From NCBI GenBank assembly GCA_014841835.1, contig JACYUQ010000001.1, positions 558,001 to 622,000 of the forward strand: a stretch of 64,000 nucleotides of DNA. The letters run 5' to 3'. Each line of letters begins with the position of its first letter. Positions within the stretch are counted from its first letter, which is position 1. The stretch is from Oxalobacteraceae sp. CFBP 13730 (GTDB taxonomy: Bacteria > Pseudomonadota > Gammaproteobacteria > Burkholderiales > Burkholderiaceae_D). The translations under genes were made by a program, and so were the position numbers. Under the pieces are notes generated by a model. That model searched no databases, was not told the origin of the DNA, and was given only the letters and a program-made list of their open reading frames with translations. This document shows, piece after piece, positions 55,244-64,000 of this stretch.

Positions 55244-56314
55244 TTAAAGGCTTTGCGGGTAAGACCCCAGCACCTTGAAGAAGGCGGCGTTGTCCTTGAG
55301 TTCCTCGAGCGCGCGCGCAACGGCGGCGTCGTGCACGTGGCCCTCGATGTCGACGTAGAAGTAGTACTCCCAGGTGCCGATGCGGGCCGGGCGCGACTCG
55401 AAACGCGTCATCGACACGCCGTGTTTTTCCAGCGGCGCGAGCAGGTTGTAGACGGCGCCGGCCTTGTTCGGCACGGCCAGCACGATGCCGGTGCGATCCT
55501 TGCCCGAGCGGCCGGTCTGCAACTGGCCAATCACGACGAAGCGCGTACGGTTGTGCGGATCGTCCTGGATGTGGGCCTGCACGACGCCCAGGCGATACTG
55601 CTCGCCCGCCATCTCGCTGGCGATCGCGGCGACCGTCGGATCCTGGCTGGCCAGCACGGCCGCCTCGGCGTTCGACGCGACCGCGCGGCGCTCGATGTTC
55701 GGGTAATGCTGGTTCAGCCACACCTGGCATTGTGCCAGCGCCTGCGAATGGGCGCAGACGACGGTCACGCCGTCCATCGTGCCCGTTTTGGTCATCAAGC
55801 TGTGGTGGACGGCGATCGAGACTTCGCCGCTGATGATGGTGGTGGTCGCCAGCAGCAGGTCGAGGGTGCGGTTGATGGCGCCCTCGGACGAATTCTCGAC
55901 CGGGACCACGCCAAAGTCGGCGGTGCCGGCCTCAGTGGCGCGAAACACTTCATCGATCGATACGCACGGCAGCGCGTCGATGGCCGTGCCGAACTGCTGA
56001 AACACGGCCTGCTCACTGAAGGTGCCGGTTGGGCCGAGAAACGCGACCGTGACGCGCTTTTCGAGGGCGCGGCAGGACGACATGATCTCGCGGAAAATGG
56101 TCTGGACGTCGCTGTTCTTGAGCGGACCGGGATTGCGCTCGGCCACGCCGCGCAGCACCTGCGCTTCGCGCTCGGGGCGAAACACGGGCGCGTTGGTTTC
56201 GGCCTTCACGTGGCCGACGGCCTGCGCGACCTGGCCGCGCTCGCTCAACAGCTGGAGGATTTGTGCGTCGATCGCATCGATGCGTTCGCGCAAGGGGGTG
56301 AGTTTGTCTGTCAT
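55244..56314 (-). CDS. pheA: Bifunctional chorismate mutase/prephenate dehydratase (P-protein)
   Basis: 356 residues. AroQ-type chorismate mutase (1-90; LTPLRERIDAIDAQILQLLSERG), prephenate dehydratase (about 95-270; FLGPTGTFSEQAVFQQFG, the catalytic NRTRFVVIG), and a C-terminal ACT domain with the phenylalanine-binding ESRPARIGTWEYYFYVD. Converts chorismate via prephenate to phenylpyruvate, with feedback by phenylalanine through the ACT domain. hisC follows 21 nt downstream. Confidence 0.95.
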   Translation of the reverse strand: MTDKLTPLRERIDAIDAQILQLLSERGQVAQAVGHVKAETNAPVFRPEREAQVLRGVAERNPGPLKNSDVQTIFREIMSSCRALEKRVTVAFLGPTGTFSEQAVFQQFGTAIDALPCVSIDEVFRATEAGTADFGVVPVENSSEGAINRTLDLLLATTTIISGEVSIAVHHSLMTKTGTMDGVTVVCAHSQALAQCQVWLNQHYPNIERRAVASNAEAAVLASQDPTVAAIASEMAGEQYRLGVVQAHIQDDPHNRTRFVVIGQLQTGRSGKDRTGIVLAVPNKAGAVYNLLAPLEKHGVSMTRFESRPARIGTWEYYFYVDIEGHVHDAAVARALEELKDNAAFFKVLGSYPQSL

Positions 56315-56373
56315 CGTTATGCTGGTTGGTCGATGTTGTTTGCGTTCGGGCGCATCAGCCGTGCATTGGACGC

Positions 56374-56394
56374 GTGGACGGGATACACGTCCAC
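56374..56394. repeat. Small palindromic repeat between serC and pheA
   Basis: GTGGACG-N7-CGTCCAC forms a hairpin in a GTGGACGGGATACACGTCCACCCTACG context, reminiscent of dispersed repeats in Oxalobacteraceae (from memory). The 106-nt gap otherwise holds nothing recognised. Confidence 0.45.
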
Positions 56395-56420
56395 CCTACG
56401 TCGTGCTCAACCGCGACGGC

Positions 56421-57506
56421 TTACCGTCCTGCAAACGTGTTCAAATAATCGACGAGGGCCTGTACGCCCTCGATTGGCATCGCGTTGTAGATGGATGCCC
56501 GCATGCCGCCGACGGACTTGTGGCCCTTCAGTTGCAACAGCCCGCGCTCTTTCGCGCCGGCCAGGAATTGCTCGTTCAGTGATTCGTCGCGCAGGTAGAA
56601 CGGGATGTTCATGCGCGAACGGTAGGCCGGATCCACGCGGTTGGCGTAGAAATCATCGGCGTCGAGCGCGGCGTACAGCAGGCGCGCTTTTTCGATATTA
56701 ATTGCTTCCATCGCCCCCACGCCGCCGCGCTGCCTGAGCCACGCGAACACCAGGCCCGCGATATAGATCGCATAGGTGGGCGGCGTGTTGTACAGCGAAT
56801 CGTGCTCGGCGCAGGTCTTCCAGTGAAAGGCCGACGGGCACTGGGGCGAGGCAAAGTCGAGCAGGTCATCGCGCACGATCACGAGCGTCAGGCCCGCCGG
56901 GCCGATGTTCTTTTGCGCGCCGGCGAAGATCACGCCATATTTAGAAATGTCGATCTGGCGCGACAGGATGTGCGACGACATGTCGGCCACGATCGGCAGA
57001 TCGGCCGGCACGTCGGGCGCGTCGGGGTATTCGACGCCGTCGATGGTCTCGTTGGTGCAGATGTGCAGATACGAGGCGTCGTCGCTCAGGCGCCAGGTGT
57101 CGCGCGCCGGCACGCGGGTGAAGTGGTCTGGCTCGCTCGACGCAGCGATGTTCACGCGCGCAAAGCGCGCTGCTTCCTTGGCCGACTTGCCCGACCAGGT
57201 ACCGGTGTGAACGAAGTCGATCACCGGATCGGGCCGGCGCCCGGCCAGGTTGAGGGGCACGATGGCGTTCTGCCCGAGCCCCCCGCCCTGCTGGAACAGG
57301 ATCTTGTAATTGGCCGGCACGTTCAGCAGCTCGCGCAGGTCAATCATCGCCTGGCGGTGGATGCTGGAAAATTCGGGACCACGGTGGCTCATCTCCATCA
57401 CCGACATGCCGCTGCCATGCCAGTCGAGCATGTCGTGCGCGGCCTGTTGGAGCACCTCTTTCGGCAGTACGGCGGGGCCGGCCGAGAAATTGAAGATCTG
57501 GGTCAT
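56421..57506 (-). CDS. serC: Phosphoserine aminotransferase
   Basis: 361 residues. PLP enzyme of serine synthesis, also used for pyridoxal phosphate synthesis. [18 protein letters not shown] at the N-terminus and the PLP-lysine region [19 protein letters not shown] are diagnostic. [16 protein letters not shown] closes the protein. First biosynthetic gene of the serC-pheA-hisC-tyrA-aroA row. Confidence 0.96.
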   Translation of the reverse strand: MTQIFNFSAGPAVLPKEVLQQAAHDMLDWHGSGMSVMEMSHRGPEFSSIHRQAMIDLRELLNVPANYKILFQQGGGLGQNAIVPLNLAGRRPDPVIDFVHTGTWSGKSAKEAARFARVNIAASSEPDHFTRVPARDTWRLSDDASYLHICTNETIDGVEYPDAPDVPADLPIVADMSSHILSRQIDISKYGVIFAGAQKNIGPAGLTLVIVRDDLLDFASPQCPSAFHWKTCAEHDSLYNTPPTYAIYIAGLVFAWLRQRGGVGAMEAINIEKARLLYAALDADDFYANRVDPAYRSRMNIPFYLRDESLNEQFLAGAKERGLLQLKGHKSVGGMRASIYNAMPIEGVQALVDYLNTFAGR

Positions 57507-57525
57507 GCGGTCCTTTCGTGGAGGG

Positions 57526-58098
57526 TTATTTGCCTTGTGCGCTCTGCATGACTTCCTGCATCAGGCCATTCAGGCGCGGCGCAACGATGCGCTGGCCGAT
57601 CGCCATGCTCTCGGCGGACAGGCGCGGGCTCAGGGCCATCATCTTGCGGCCCAGCGGCGTGCGATAGAACGCGGTCAGTTCCTTCAGCTCGGCGACCGTG
57701 TAGTTCCTGGCGTACAGCGGCGCGATGTCGACCATCATTTCATCGATCAGCGCCGGATCCTTGAACATGCGGTTGATGGCTTGCGACGCCACGGGCAAGA
57801 CCTGCTCGACCTTGGCCAGTGCAGCCTTCTTTTTCTCGGCATCGGCGCCCGGATCGGAATTGATCACGGCCGTCATCTGCGCGCGCATCATCTGCGGCAG
57901 CGCCTTTTCCATCTCGGCGAACGACGCGGTCATCATCTTGCGCACGTCCATCGCGTCGAGCAGTTCCTTGACGGCTGCGTTGGCTTGCGGGCTGGCGGTG
58001 GTGGTAGCGGCCGGGGCCGGCGCGGCCTGCGCCATGGCAAACGATGGCGCAGCAGCGAGGGCGGCAACAATGCTCAAGGAACGAAGAAAGTGTTTCAT
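57526..58098 (-). CDS. Exported DUF2059 protein
   Basis: 190 residues from ATG 58096-58098, opening with a signal peptide ([20 protein letters not shown]); the longer frame into the gyrA side is rejected. A roughly 60-residue DUF2059 core reads [20 protein letters not shown] followed by [11 protein letters not shown]. It is predicted all-helical and periplasmic. Function unknown, but gyrA-DUF2059-serC is a conserved order in Burkholderiales. It ends 19 nt before serC. Confidence 0.88.
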   Translation of the reverse strand: MKHFLRSLSIVAALAAAPSFAMAQAAPAPAATTTASPQANAAVKELLDAMDVRKMMTASFAEMEKALPQMMRAQMTAVINSDPGADAEKKKAALAKVEQVLPVASQAINRMFKDPALIDEMMVDIAPLYARNYTVAELKELTAFYRTPLGRKMMALSPRLSAESMAIGQRIVAPRLNGLMQEVMQSAQGK

Positions 58099-58213
58099 CA
58101 GGAGTCCATGCGGGTGGCAGAGCCCGGCGACTTGGGACAATGGCCGGCCTGCCGGGCCGGCCATTCGAGGTGACAGCAACAGGGACGACAGCACGTCCCT
58201 GCTCATTACGATA

Positions 58214-60829
58214 TTACTCGGGCGCCGGCTCGAACTCGACTTCTTCGAGGTCGGTTTCGACGATGCGCTGCAGGCCGGACAGTTTGGTGCCGTCTTCGAC
58301 CGCAATGAGGGTCACGCCCTGCGTCGCGCGGCCCATCTCGCGGATCTCGGCCACGCGCGTGCGAATCAGCACGCCGCCCGTCGTGATCAGCATGATCTCA
58401 TCGCTTGGCTCGACCAGGGTCGCGGCCACCACCTTGCCGTTACGCTCGGAGGTCTGGATCGCAATCATGCCCTTCGTGCCGCGACCATGGCGGGTGTACT
58501 CCGTGATCGGGGTACGCTTGCCAAAGCCGTTCTCGGTCGCGGTCAAGACGGTTTGCTGCTCGTTCTCGGCCACCAGCAGCGCGATGACTTCCTGGCCTTC
58601 TTCGAGGTTCATGCCGCGCACACCGCGGGCCGTACGGCCCATCGGGCGCACGTCGTTCTCGTCGAAGCGCACGGCCTTGCCGGCGTCGGAGAACAGCATC
58701 ACGTCATGCTTGCCGTCGGTAAGCGCCGCGCCAACCAACACATCACCCTCGTCCAGATCGACCGCAATGATGCCGGCCTTGCGTGGATTGGAGAAGTCGC
58801 GCAGCGGCGTCTTCTTGACCGTGCCCAGTGAGGTGGACATGAACACGTAATGGTCTTCAGGGAAGGTGCGGTTCTCGCCCTGCAGCGGCAGCACGACGGT
58901 GATCTTTTCGTTGTCCTGCAGTGGGAACATGTTGACGATCGGCTTGCCGCGCGAGTTGCGCGAGCCTTGCGGCACTTCCCAGACCTTGAGCCAGTACATG
59001 CGACCACGGTTACTGAAGCACAGGATGTAATCGTGCGTGTTGGCGATGAAGAGCTGGTCGATCCAGTCGTCTTCTTTCGTCGCCATCGCCTGCTTGCCAC
59101 GGCCGCCGCGCTTTTGCGCGCGGTATTCGGACACCGGCTGCGACTTCATGTAGCCCGAGTGCGACAGCGTCACGACCATGTCCTGCGGCGTGATCAGGTC
59201 TTCGGTTTCGAGGTCGCTGGCATTGTGCTCGATGGCCGAACGGCGCGCATCCTTGCCATTGTCGGCGTACTCGGATTTGATCGCCGTCATTTCGTCGACG
59301 ATGATCGTGGTCACGCGCTCTGGTTTGGACAGGATGTCGAGCAGGTCGGCGATGTGGGTCATCACTTCCTTGTACTCGTTGACGATCTTGTCCTGCTCCA
59401 GGCCCGTCAGGCGCTGCAGACGCATCTGCAGAATTTCCTGCGCCTGTTCGTCCGACAGCTTGTACAGGCCGTCCGGCTGCATGCCGTAGTGCTTCGGCAG
59501 GTGCTCGGGACGGAAGGCTTCGATGCCGCCGGCCGCACCGGTTTCGGTACGGTTGAGCATTTCGCGCACGAGGGACGAATCCCAGGCTTGCTGCATCAGC
59601 TCGACCTTGGCGACCGGTGGCGATGGCGCCGCCTTGATGATCGCGATGAAATCGTCGATATTGGCCAGCGCGACGGCCAGGCCTTCGAGCATGTGGCCGC
59701 GGTCGCGCGCCTTGCGCAGCTCGAATACGGTACGGCGCGTGACGACTTCGCGGCGGTGCGACAGGAAGCACTCGAGCATCTGCTTGAGGTTCAGCAGTTT
59801 CGGCTGGCCATTGACCAGCGCCACCATGTTCATGCCGAACGTGTCTTGCAGCTGCGTTTGCTTGTACAGGTTGTTCAGCACGACTTCGGGGACTTCGCCG
59901 CGCTTGAGCTCGATCACGACGCGCATGCCCGACTTGTCGGACTCGTCGCGGATGTCGGAAATGCCTTCGAGCTTCTTGTCGCGCACGTTTTCGGCGATGC
60001 GCTCGAGCAGCGACTTCTTGTTCACCTGGTACGGCAGCTCATCGATGATGATCGCTGTGCGGGTGCCGTCGCGGCCAACTTCTTCGAAGTGGGTCTTGGC
60101 GCGCATCACGACGCGGCCACGACCGGTGCGGTAACCGTCGCGCACGCCCGAGACGCCATAGATGATGCCGGCAGTCGGGAAGTCGGGCGCCGGGATCAGC
60201 TCGATCAGCTCGTCAATGGTGCAGTCCGGGTTGTGCAGCACGTGCATCGCGCCGGCAATCACTTCGGACAGGTTATGCGGCGGAATATTGGTGGCCATGC
60301 CGACCGCGATGCCCGACGAACCATTGATCAACAGGTTCGGGATGCGGGTTGGCAGGACGGTCGGTTCTTTCTCTTTGCCGTCGTAGTTCGGCTGGAAGTC
60401 GACCGTGTCCTTGTCGATGTCGGCCAGGATTTCGCCGGCAATCTTGTCCAGGCGGCACTCGGTGTAACGCATCGCCGCGGCGCTGTCGCCGTCGATGGAA
60501 CCGAAGTTGCCCTGGCCATCGACCAGCGTGTAGCGCAGCGAGAAGTCTTGCGCCATGCGCACGAGCGTGTCGTAGATCGACGAGTCGCCGTGCGGGTGGA
60601 ACTTGCCCATCGTGTCGCCGACGACGCGCGCGCACTTCAGGTAAGGCCGGTTCCACACGTTGTTCATTTCGTGCATCGCGTACAGGACGCGGCGGTGCAC
60701 CGGCTTCAGGCCGTCCCGGACGTCCGGCAGTGCGCGGCCCACGATCACGCTCATCGCGTAATCGAGGTAGCTCTTGCGCATTTCTTCTTCGAGGGAAATC
60801 GGGACTGTTTCTTTTGCGAATTGATCCAT
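58214..60829 (-). CDS. gyrA: DNA gyrase subunit A
   Basis: 871 residues from ATG 60827-60829 ([20 protein letters not shown], the family N-terminus). Catalytic Tyr in [11 protein letters not shown]. The quinolone-determining region [15 protein letters not shown] keeps Ser at the position of E. coli Ser83 and Asp at Asp87, so no resistance mutation is evident. The C-terminal DNA-wrapping propeller carries the GyrA box as QKRGGRGKQ. The last repeats and an acidic tail ([10 protein letters not shown]) are intact. Confidence 0.97.
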   Translation of the reverse strand: MDQFAKETVPISLEEEMRKSYLDYAMSVIVGRALPDVRDGLKPVHRRVLYAMHEMNNVWNRPYLKCARVVGDTMGKFHPHGDSSIYDTLVRMAQDFSLRYTLVDGQGNFGSIDGDSAAAMRYTECRLDKIAGEILADIDKDTVDFQPNYDGKEKEPTVLPTRIPNLLINGSSGIAVGMATNIPPHNLSEVIAGAMHVLHNPDCTIDELIELIPAPDFPTAGIIYGVSGVRDGYRTGRGRVVMRAKTHFEEVGRDGTRTAIIIDELPYQVNKKSLLERIAENVRDKKLEGISDIRDESDKSGMRVVIELKRGEVPEVVLNNLYKQTQLQDTFGMNMVALVNGQPKLLNLKQMLECFLSHRREVVTRRTVFELRKARDRGHMLEGLAVALANIDDFIAIIKAAPSPPVAKVELMQQAWDSSLVREMLNRTETGAAGGIEAFRPEHLPKHYGMQPDGLYKLSDEQAQEILQMRLQRLTGLEQDKIVNEYKEVMTHIADLLDILSKPERVTTIIVDEMTAIKSEYADNGKDARRSAIEHNASDLETEDLITPQDMVVTLSHSGYMKSQPVSEYRAQKRGGRGKQAMATKEDDWIDQLFIANTHDYILCFSNRGRMYWLKVWEVPQGSRNSRGKPIVNMFPLQDNEKITVVLPLQGENRTFPEDHYVFMSTSLGTVKKTPLRDFSNPRKAGIIAVDLDEGDVLVGAALTDGKHDVMLFSDAGKAVRFDENDVRPMGRTARGVRGMNLEEGQEVIALLVAENEQQTVLTATENGFGKRTPITEYTRHGRGTKGMIAIQTSERNGKVVAATLVEPSDEIMLITTGGVLIRTRVAEIREMGRATQGVTLIAVEDGTKLSGLQRIVETDLEEVEFEPAPE

Positions 60830-61205
60830 TGGCGGGTCGACTGCTTTCAGGCGAAAGTTATAAGTTACAGCGGGCGATTCTACCACGCGCGACATGCCAG
60901 TTGCTCAATTCCGGGCCATGCCTTTTTCTCAAGGAAAATCGCGCCGGGCATCTCCAAAAGTTCCAGTATTGTCGTCACCAGGGACACATGCTTGCATAAA
61001 TGTTGCGCTTAAACAACGTCAAGCAACAAATGCTCGCTGTTTGATTTGGGTGCAGTCGTACGATTTTGGTGCGTGTGGCAGAATGGCCAGGAAGTCAATT
61101 GCTTGTTTCACAATACGAAACGGACAGAGCAGCTAACATGTTATTTTATTATCACCACATGGAGACTGTCTGAATCGACACGGAATTTACCGAAAGGAAA
61201 AGAAT
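60830..61205. other. Divergent gyrA/ompA intergenic region
   Basis: About 376 bases holding the promoters of gyrA (leftward) and ompA (rightward). It is AT-richer towards ompA. The inverted repeat at 61105-61121 is the one feature that stands out; no reading frame or strong hairpin. AAGGAAAA just before the ompA start marks its ribosome-binding site. Confidence 0.45.
61105..61121 (+). promoter_or_regulatory. Inverted repeat upstream of ompA
   Basis: GTTTC-N7-GAAAC (TTTCACAATACGAAA core) lies 85 nt before the ompA start. The core resembles sites of IclR-type regulators as I remember them; a role is not shown. Confidence 0.35.
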
Positions 61206-61910
61206 ATGAAAAAAATGATCACTGTTCTGTTCGCAGCAACGGCCGCTATCGCGGGCGTCGCTTCTGCCCAAAGCGCTCCACCTTACGCGCCGCTGACCAC
61301 TGACCTGCAAGCGCGCACTCCTTACAGCGCGTATGTGCAGGACAGCCGCGGCGTGATCGCACGCAATCCTTTCGGTCTGTGCTGGCGTACCGGCTACTGG
61401 ACCCCGGCTGATGCGGTCCCGGGTTGCGACGCGCCACTGTGCGTCGAGCCAGAAAAGCTTGAAAACGGCAAGTGCGTCGCGCCACCAGAGCCAGTCGCAC
61501 CACCACCTGCGCCTGCCCCGGTGCCAGAAGCAGCACCAGTGCCAACCTCGGAAAAAGTCAGCTACTCGGCCGACGCGTTCTTCGATTTCGACAAGGCCAT
61601 CCTGAAGCCAGCCGGCAAGGCATCGCTGGATGAGCTGAGCGGCAAGCTGGGCGGCATGAACCTGGAAGTCATCATCGCCGTCGGTCACACTGACTCGGTC
61701 GGTACCGATGCCTACAACCAGAAACTGTCGATCCGCCGTGCAGAAGCTGTCAAGGCTTACCTGAAGGGCAAGGGCATTGAAGAAACCCGCATCTACACCG
61801 AAGGCAAAGGCGAGAGCCAGCCTAAGGCCGACAACGCCACTGCCGAAGGCCGCGCACAGAATCGCCGCGTGGAAATCGAAGTGGTCGGCACCCGCGGCGC
61901 CGCCAAGTAA
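61206..61910 (+). CDS. OmpA-family outer-membrane protein without beta-barrel
   Basis: 234 residues. Signal peptide [21 protein letters not shown], a short N-terminal segment [18 protein letters not shown] with two Cys pairs nearby ([17 protein letters not shown]), a Pro-rich linker ([19 protein letters not shown]), then an OmpA-like peptidoglycan-binding domain ([52 protein letters not shown]). The first domain is too short for an eight-strand barrel, so how it is held at the outer membrane is unclear. Codon use suggests high expression. Confidence 0.92.
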   Translation: MKKMITVLFAATAAIAGVASAQSAPPYAPLTTDLQARTPYSAYVQDSRGVIARNPFGLCWRTGYWTPADAVPGCDAPLCVEPEKLENGKCVAPPEPVAPPPAPAPVPEAAPVPTSEKVSYSADAFFDFDKAILKPAGKASLDELSGKLGGMNLEVIIAVGHTDSVGTDAYNQKLSIRRAEAVKAYLKGKGIEETRIYTEGKGESQPKADNATAEGRAQNRRVEIEVVGTRGAAK

Positions 61911-61942
61911 TCCAGCTGCACCGGGCCCTCAGCGGCCCCTCA

Positions 61943-61969
61943 AAAACCCCGCCACGGCGGGGTTTTTTC
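61943..61969 (+). terminator. Rho-independent terminator after ompA
   Basis: Stem AACCCCGC/GCGGGGTT with CACG loop, followed by T6, 33 nt after the ompA stop. Confidence 0.9.
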
Positions 61970-62056
61970 ATGCGCGCAGCGATAAATTCGCCCCCCGTCT
62001 GCACGGGGGCGACCTTGCCCGCCGGGCAATGTCGATTTCCGTTATTATTCCGAGCT

Positions 62057-62761
62057 ATGACGACGACAAATTCAGACCCATCAGAAATTCAGAAGTTCAG
62101 CGAACTGGCCCACCGCTGGTGGGATCCGACCTCGGAATTCCGTCCGCTGCACGAGATCAATCCCCTGCGCCTCGAGTGGATCAATGCGCGCGTGCCGCTC
62201 GCCGGCAAGAACGTGATCGACATCGGTTGCGGCGGCGGCGTGCTTTCGGAGTCGATGGCGAAAAAAGGCGCCAAAGTGACCGGCATCGACCTGTCCGAAA
62301 AAGCGCTGAAAGTCGCTGACCTGCACAGCCTGGAATCGGGCGTCGAGGTGCGGTACAAGCACATCGCTGCCGAAGACATGGCCCTGGCCGAACCGGGCCA
62401 GTTCGACGTGGTCACCTGCATGGAAATGCTGGAGCACGTGCCCGACCCGGCCTCGATCGTGCGCGCCGCAGCAGCCCTGGTGAAACCGGGCGGCCACCTG
62501 TTCTTCTCGACGCTTAACCGCAATCCGAAGTCCTACCTGTTTGCCGTGATCGGTGCCGAGTACATCCTGCGCATGCTGCCGCGCGGCACGCACGACTACG
62601 GCAAGTTCATCACGCCGGCCGAGCTGTCGCAATTCGTGCGCCAGGCCGGCCTGCAGGTCGATGGCCTCAAGGGCCTGACCTACAACCCGCTGACCAAGAT
62701 CTATTCGCTCAACAGCGACACCAGTGTGAACTACATGGTGGCGTGCACCAAACCCCTGTGA
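62057..62761 (+). CDS. ubiG: Ubiquinone biosynthesis O-methyltransferase
   Basis: 234 residues from ATG 62057. SAM-dependent methyltransferase for both O-methylations in ubiquinone synthesis. N-terminal [22 protein letters not shown] and SAM motif [17 protein letters not shown] are diagnostic; [10 protein letters not shown] and the membrane-binding region [20 protein letters not shown] follow. Only a weak binding site precedes the start. gph begins 4 nt after its stop, the conserved betaproteobacterial pair. Confidence 0.95.
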   Translation: MTTTNSDPSEIQKFSELAHRWWDPTSEFRPLHEINPLRLEWINARVPLAGKNVIDIGCGGGVLSESMAKKGAKVTGIDLSEKALKVADLHSLESGVEVRYKHIAAEDMALAEPGQFDVVTCMEMLEHVPDPASIVRAAAALVKPGGHLFFSTLNRNPKSYLFAVIGAEYILRMLPRGTHDYGKFITPAELSQFVRQAGLQVDGLKGLTYNPLTKIYSLNSDTSVNYMVACTKPL

Positions 62762-62765
62762 TCCG

Positions 62766-63473
62766 ATGACCTTCCCTGCTTCGATTCCGGCGCCGCGCGC
62801 CGTCCTGTTCGATCTCGATGGCACGCTGGCCGACACCGCGCCCGATCTGGCTGCGGCCGTCAACTGGCTGCGCACCGAGCGCGGCCTGGCCGAAACGCCC
62901 TACGAGGTGCTGCGCCCTACGGCCTCGGCTGGCGCGCGTGGCATGATCGGCGCGGCCTTTGGCCTGGCGCCCGGCGACGATGGCTACGAAGAACTGCGCC
63001 TGGCCTGGTTCGACCGCTACCAGACCGCGATGTCGACCCATACAACGCTGTTCGACGGCATCAACGAACTGCTCACTGGCATCGAACAAGCCGGCATGGC
63101 GTGGGGCATCGTCACCAACAAACCGTCACGCTTTACCGACCCGCTGGTCCCGCAGATCGCGCTGGCGCACGCCGGCTGCATCGTTTCCGGTGACACGACG
63201 GCGTTCGCCAAGCCGCACCCGGCGCCCGTGCTGGAAGGCGCCCGCCGGCTCGGCGTTGCACCAGAACAGTGCTGGTACGTCGGTGACGACCTGCGCGATA
63301 TCGAAGCCGGCAAGGCGGCCGGCATGATCACGGTAGCGTGCGCCTGGGGTTATTGCGGCGCGATTGCGCCGTCGACCTGGGGCGCCGACTATCTGTTCGA
63401 CACGCCGGATCAATTGCTGGCTGCATTGCAGGAGGCTGCGGACAGTACGTCGCACGCGGATCGGGCGGCCTGA
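62766..63473 (+). CDS. gph: Phosphoglycolate phosphatase, HAD family
   Basis: 235 residues. HAD motif I FDLDGTLADTAPDL with nucleophile Asp and general-acid Asp, motif II Thr in IVTNKPSRF, motif III Lys in FAKPHPAPVLEG, and motif IV VGDDLRDIEAGKAAGM. Removes 2-phosphoglycolate formed in DNA repair; the MupP role in peptidoglycan recycling is an alternative for ubiG-linked members. Co-transcribed with ubiG. Confidence 0.9.
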   Translation: MTFPASIPAPRAVLFDLDGTLADTAPDLAAAVNWLRTERGLAETPYEVLRPTASAGARGMIGAAFGLAPGDDGYEELRLAWFDRYQTAMSTHTTLFDGINELLTGIEQAGMAWGIVTNKPSRFTDPLVPQIALAHAGCIVSGDTTAFAKPHPAPVLEGARRLGVAPEQCWYVGDDLRDIEAGKAAGMITVACAWGYCGAIAPSTWGADYLFDTPDQLLAALQEAADSTSHADRAA

Positions 63474-63513
63474 TCGCGCCGCTCTACCGGTTCGCGCCGA
63501 TCTCTTGCCATTA

Positions 63514-63545
63514 ATGGCGCCCTCTTCCGGGCGCCATGTTTGTTT
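63514..63545 (+). terminator. Rho-independent terminator after gph
   Basis: Stem ATGGCGCCC/GGGCGCCAT (63514-63522 with 63529-63537), 6-nt loop, followed by GTTTGTTTG; 40 nt after the gph stop. Confidence 0.8.
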
Positions 63546-63668
63546 GTACCTCCCAAGGATGACGGCTTACATCTCTTTACGATTGATACAGGGATCCGTC
63601 TAGCTTGGAAGCGGCCTCGCCAGTAATCTACATCCATACGAACAAGCAATAACTTACTGGAGCAGATC

Positions 63669-64000
63669 ATGGAAAACACGACCAACCGCATTCACCCGAT
63701 GATGGCAGCCGCAGCAGCGTCGGTCATCATCGTCAGCCTGACCGGTGCCGCAGCGATCACGGGTCTGCTGCCATCGTCCAAGAGCGCGCCTGAGCCAATG
63801 CCGCTCGCCGCAACGTCGCCATACAATCTGCAGCAGCCTGGCATGCAGCAGCCTGGCCTCCAGGTACCAAATGGCTACGTGGTCCAGAACGGGCAGCTGG
63901 TGCCGGTCGCGGCGAACCAGCAGCAACTGGTCCCAGCCATGGTCCCGGCAATGGTGCCCGCCAACCAGCTGGCCTATGCCCAGCCGGTGGCACAGCAGCA
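63669..64000 (+). CDS. Membrane-anchored Gln/Pro-rich protein, partial (glycine-zipper type expected)
   Basis: ATG 63669 has GGAG six bases upstream; the frame is open to the window end (110 residues). One N-terminal helix (MMAAAAASVIIVSLTGAAAITGLL) is followed by a Gln, Pro, Met and Val-rich linker with repeated QQPGMQQPGLQ and VPAMVPAMVPANQ. Proteins beginning this way in related bacteria often end in a glycine-zipper 2TM domain, but that part lies beyond the window. The helix could be a membrane anchor or an uncleaved signal. Confidence 0.75.
   Translation, partial: MENTTNRIHPMMAAAAASVIIVSLTGAAAITGLLPSSKSAPEPMPLAATSPYNLQQPGMQQPGLQVPNGYVVQNGQLVPVAANQQQLVPAMVPAMVPANQLAYAQPVAQQ

Noticed and set aside
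54011..56701. 896-residue open frame on the plus strand across tyrA, hisC and pheA
   Set aside because: Antisense shadow of three firmly identified aromatic amino-acid genes; no domain, no binding site, biased composition.
58850..61012. 720-residue open frame on the plus strand opposite gyrA
   Set aside because: Antisense to gyrA, whose catalytic and quinolone motifs are intact; no supporting feature.

Overview
The window is a GC-rich bacterial chromosome segment. Gene content, order and protein motifs point to a betaproteobacterium of the Burkholderiales, most likely Oxalobacteraceae (Massilia/Duganella/Janthinobacterium-like). Two conserved blocks carry this inference: exbB-exbD-lpxK-Trm112-kdsB-adk, and the supraoperon gyrA-DUF2059-serC-pheA-hisC-tyrA-aroA-cmk-rpsA-ihfB-lapA-lapB-heptose kinase. 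No database could be searched, so the genus is an inference. I saw no tRNA, rRNA, transposase, integrase or CRISPR array.

Layout. 1-4.8 kb: a hybrid sensor kinase with a beta-propeller sensor and a response regulator cut by the window edge. 5.2-6.9 kb: an AT-richer accessory island with a CHAP-like amidase and two paralogous exported proteins, which looks like an antibacterial effector with duplicated immunity. 6.9-10.2 kb: gamma-glutamyltransferase, an SDR acyl-CoA dehydrogenase behind a perfect 16-bp palindrome, and a small secreted protein. 10.4-14.3 kb: nucleotide and LPS genes. 14.3-15.25 kb: a non-coding array of six repeats, each with a DnaA-box-like core and a second motif at exactly the same distance. 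15.3-20.1 kb: xseA, sodB, a glycine-rich-domain protein and a secreted alpha-amylase. 20.1-24.4 kb: an RstA/RstB-like two-component pair split by a divergent mipA-type operon, with a shared tandem-repeat motif upstream of both halves. 24.4-26.7 kb: an MFS pump, a cysteine-rich regulator behind an inverted-repeat operator, and dsbA with a small membrane protein. 27.5-29.8 kb: a BtuB-like receptor under a cobalamin riboswitch. 29.8-34.2 kb: a ribosome GTPase, a secreted hydrolase-like protein with a membrane-anchored partner, and a histone-deacetylase-family enzyme. 34.4-39.5 kb: a tightly overlapping moxR-DUF58-transglutaminase-mltB operon. 39.5-40.5 kb: a strong promoter with a dyad, a small HTH protein and a structured RNA ending in a classic terminator. 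40.5-43.9 kb: cysM, a DUF4124 protein, an M28 peptidase and a ComEA-like protein. 44-61 kb: the heptose kinase/lapAB/MCP and aromatic amino-acid/gyrA blocks. 61.2-64 kb: ompA, ubiG, gph and a partial gene.

The most unusual items are the fixed-spacing repeat array at 14.36-15.23 kb, the amidase/duplicated-immunity island at 5.2-6.9 kb, the putative regulatory circuit around the split two-component system (shared operator, terminator in the mipA leader, 16-codon upstream reading frame), and the structured RNA at 40.35-40.52 kb. Intergenic regions not described individually showed nothing I could support.
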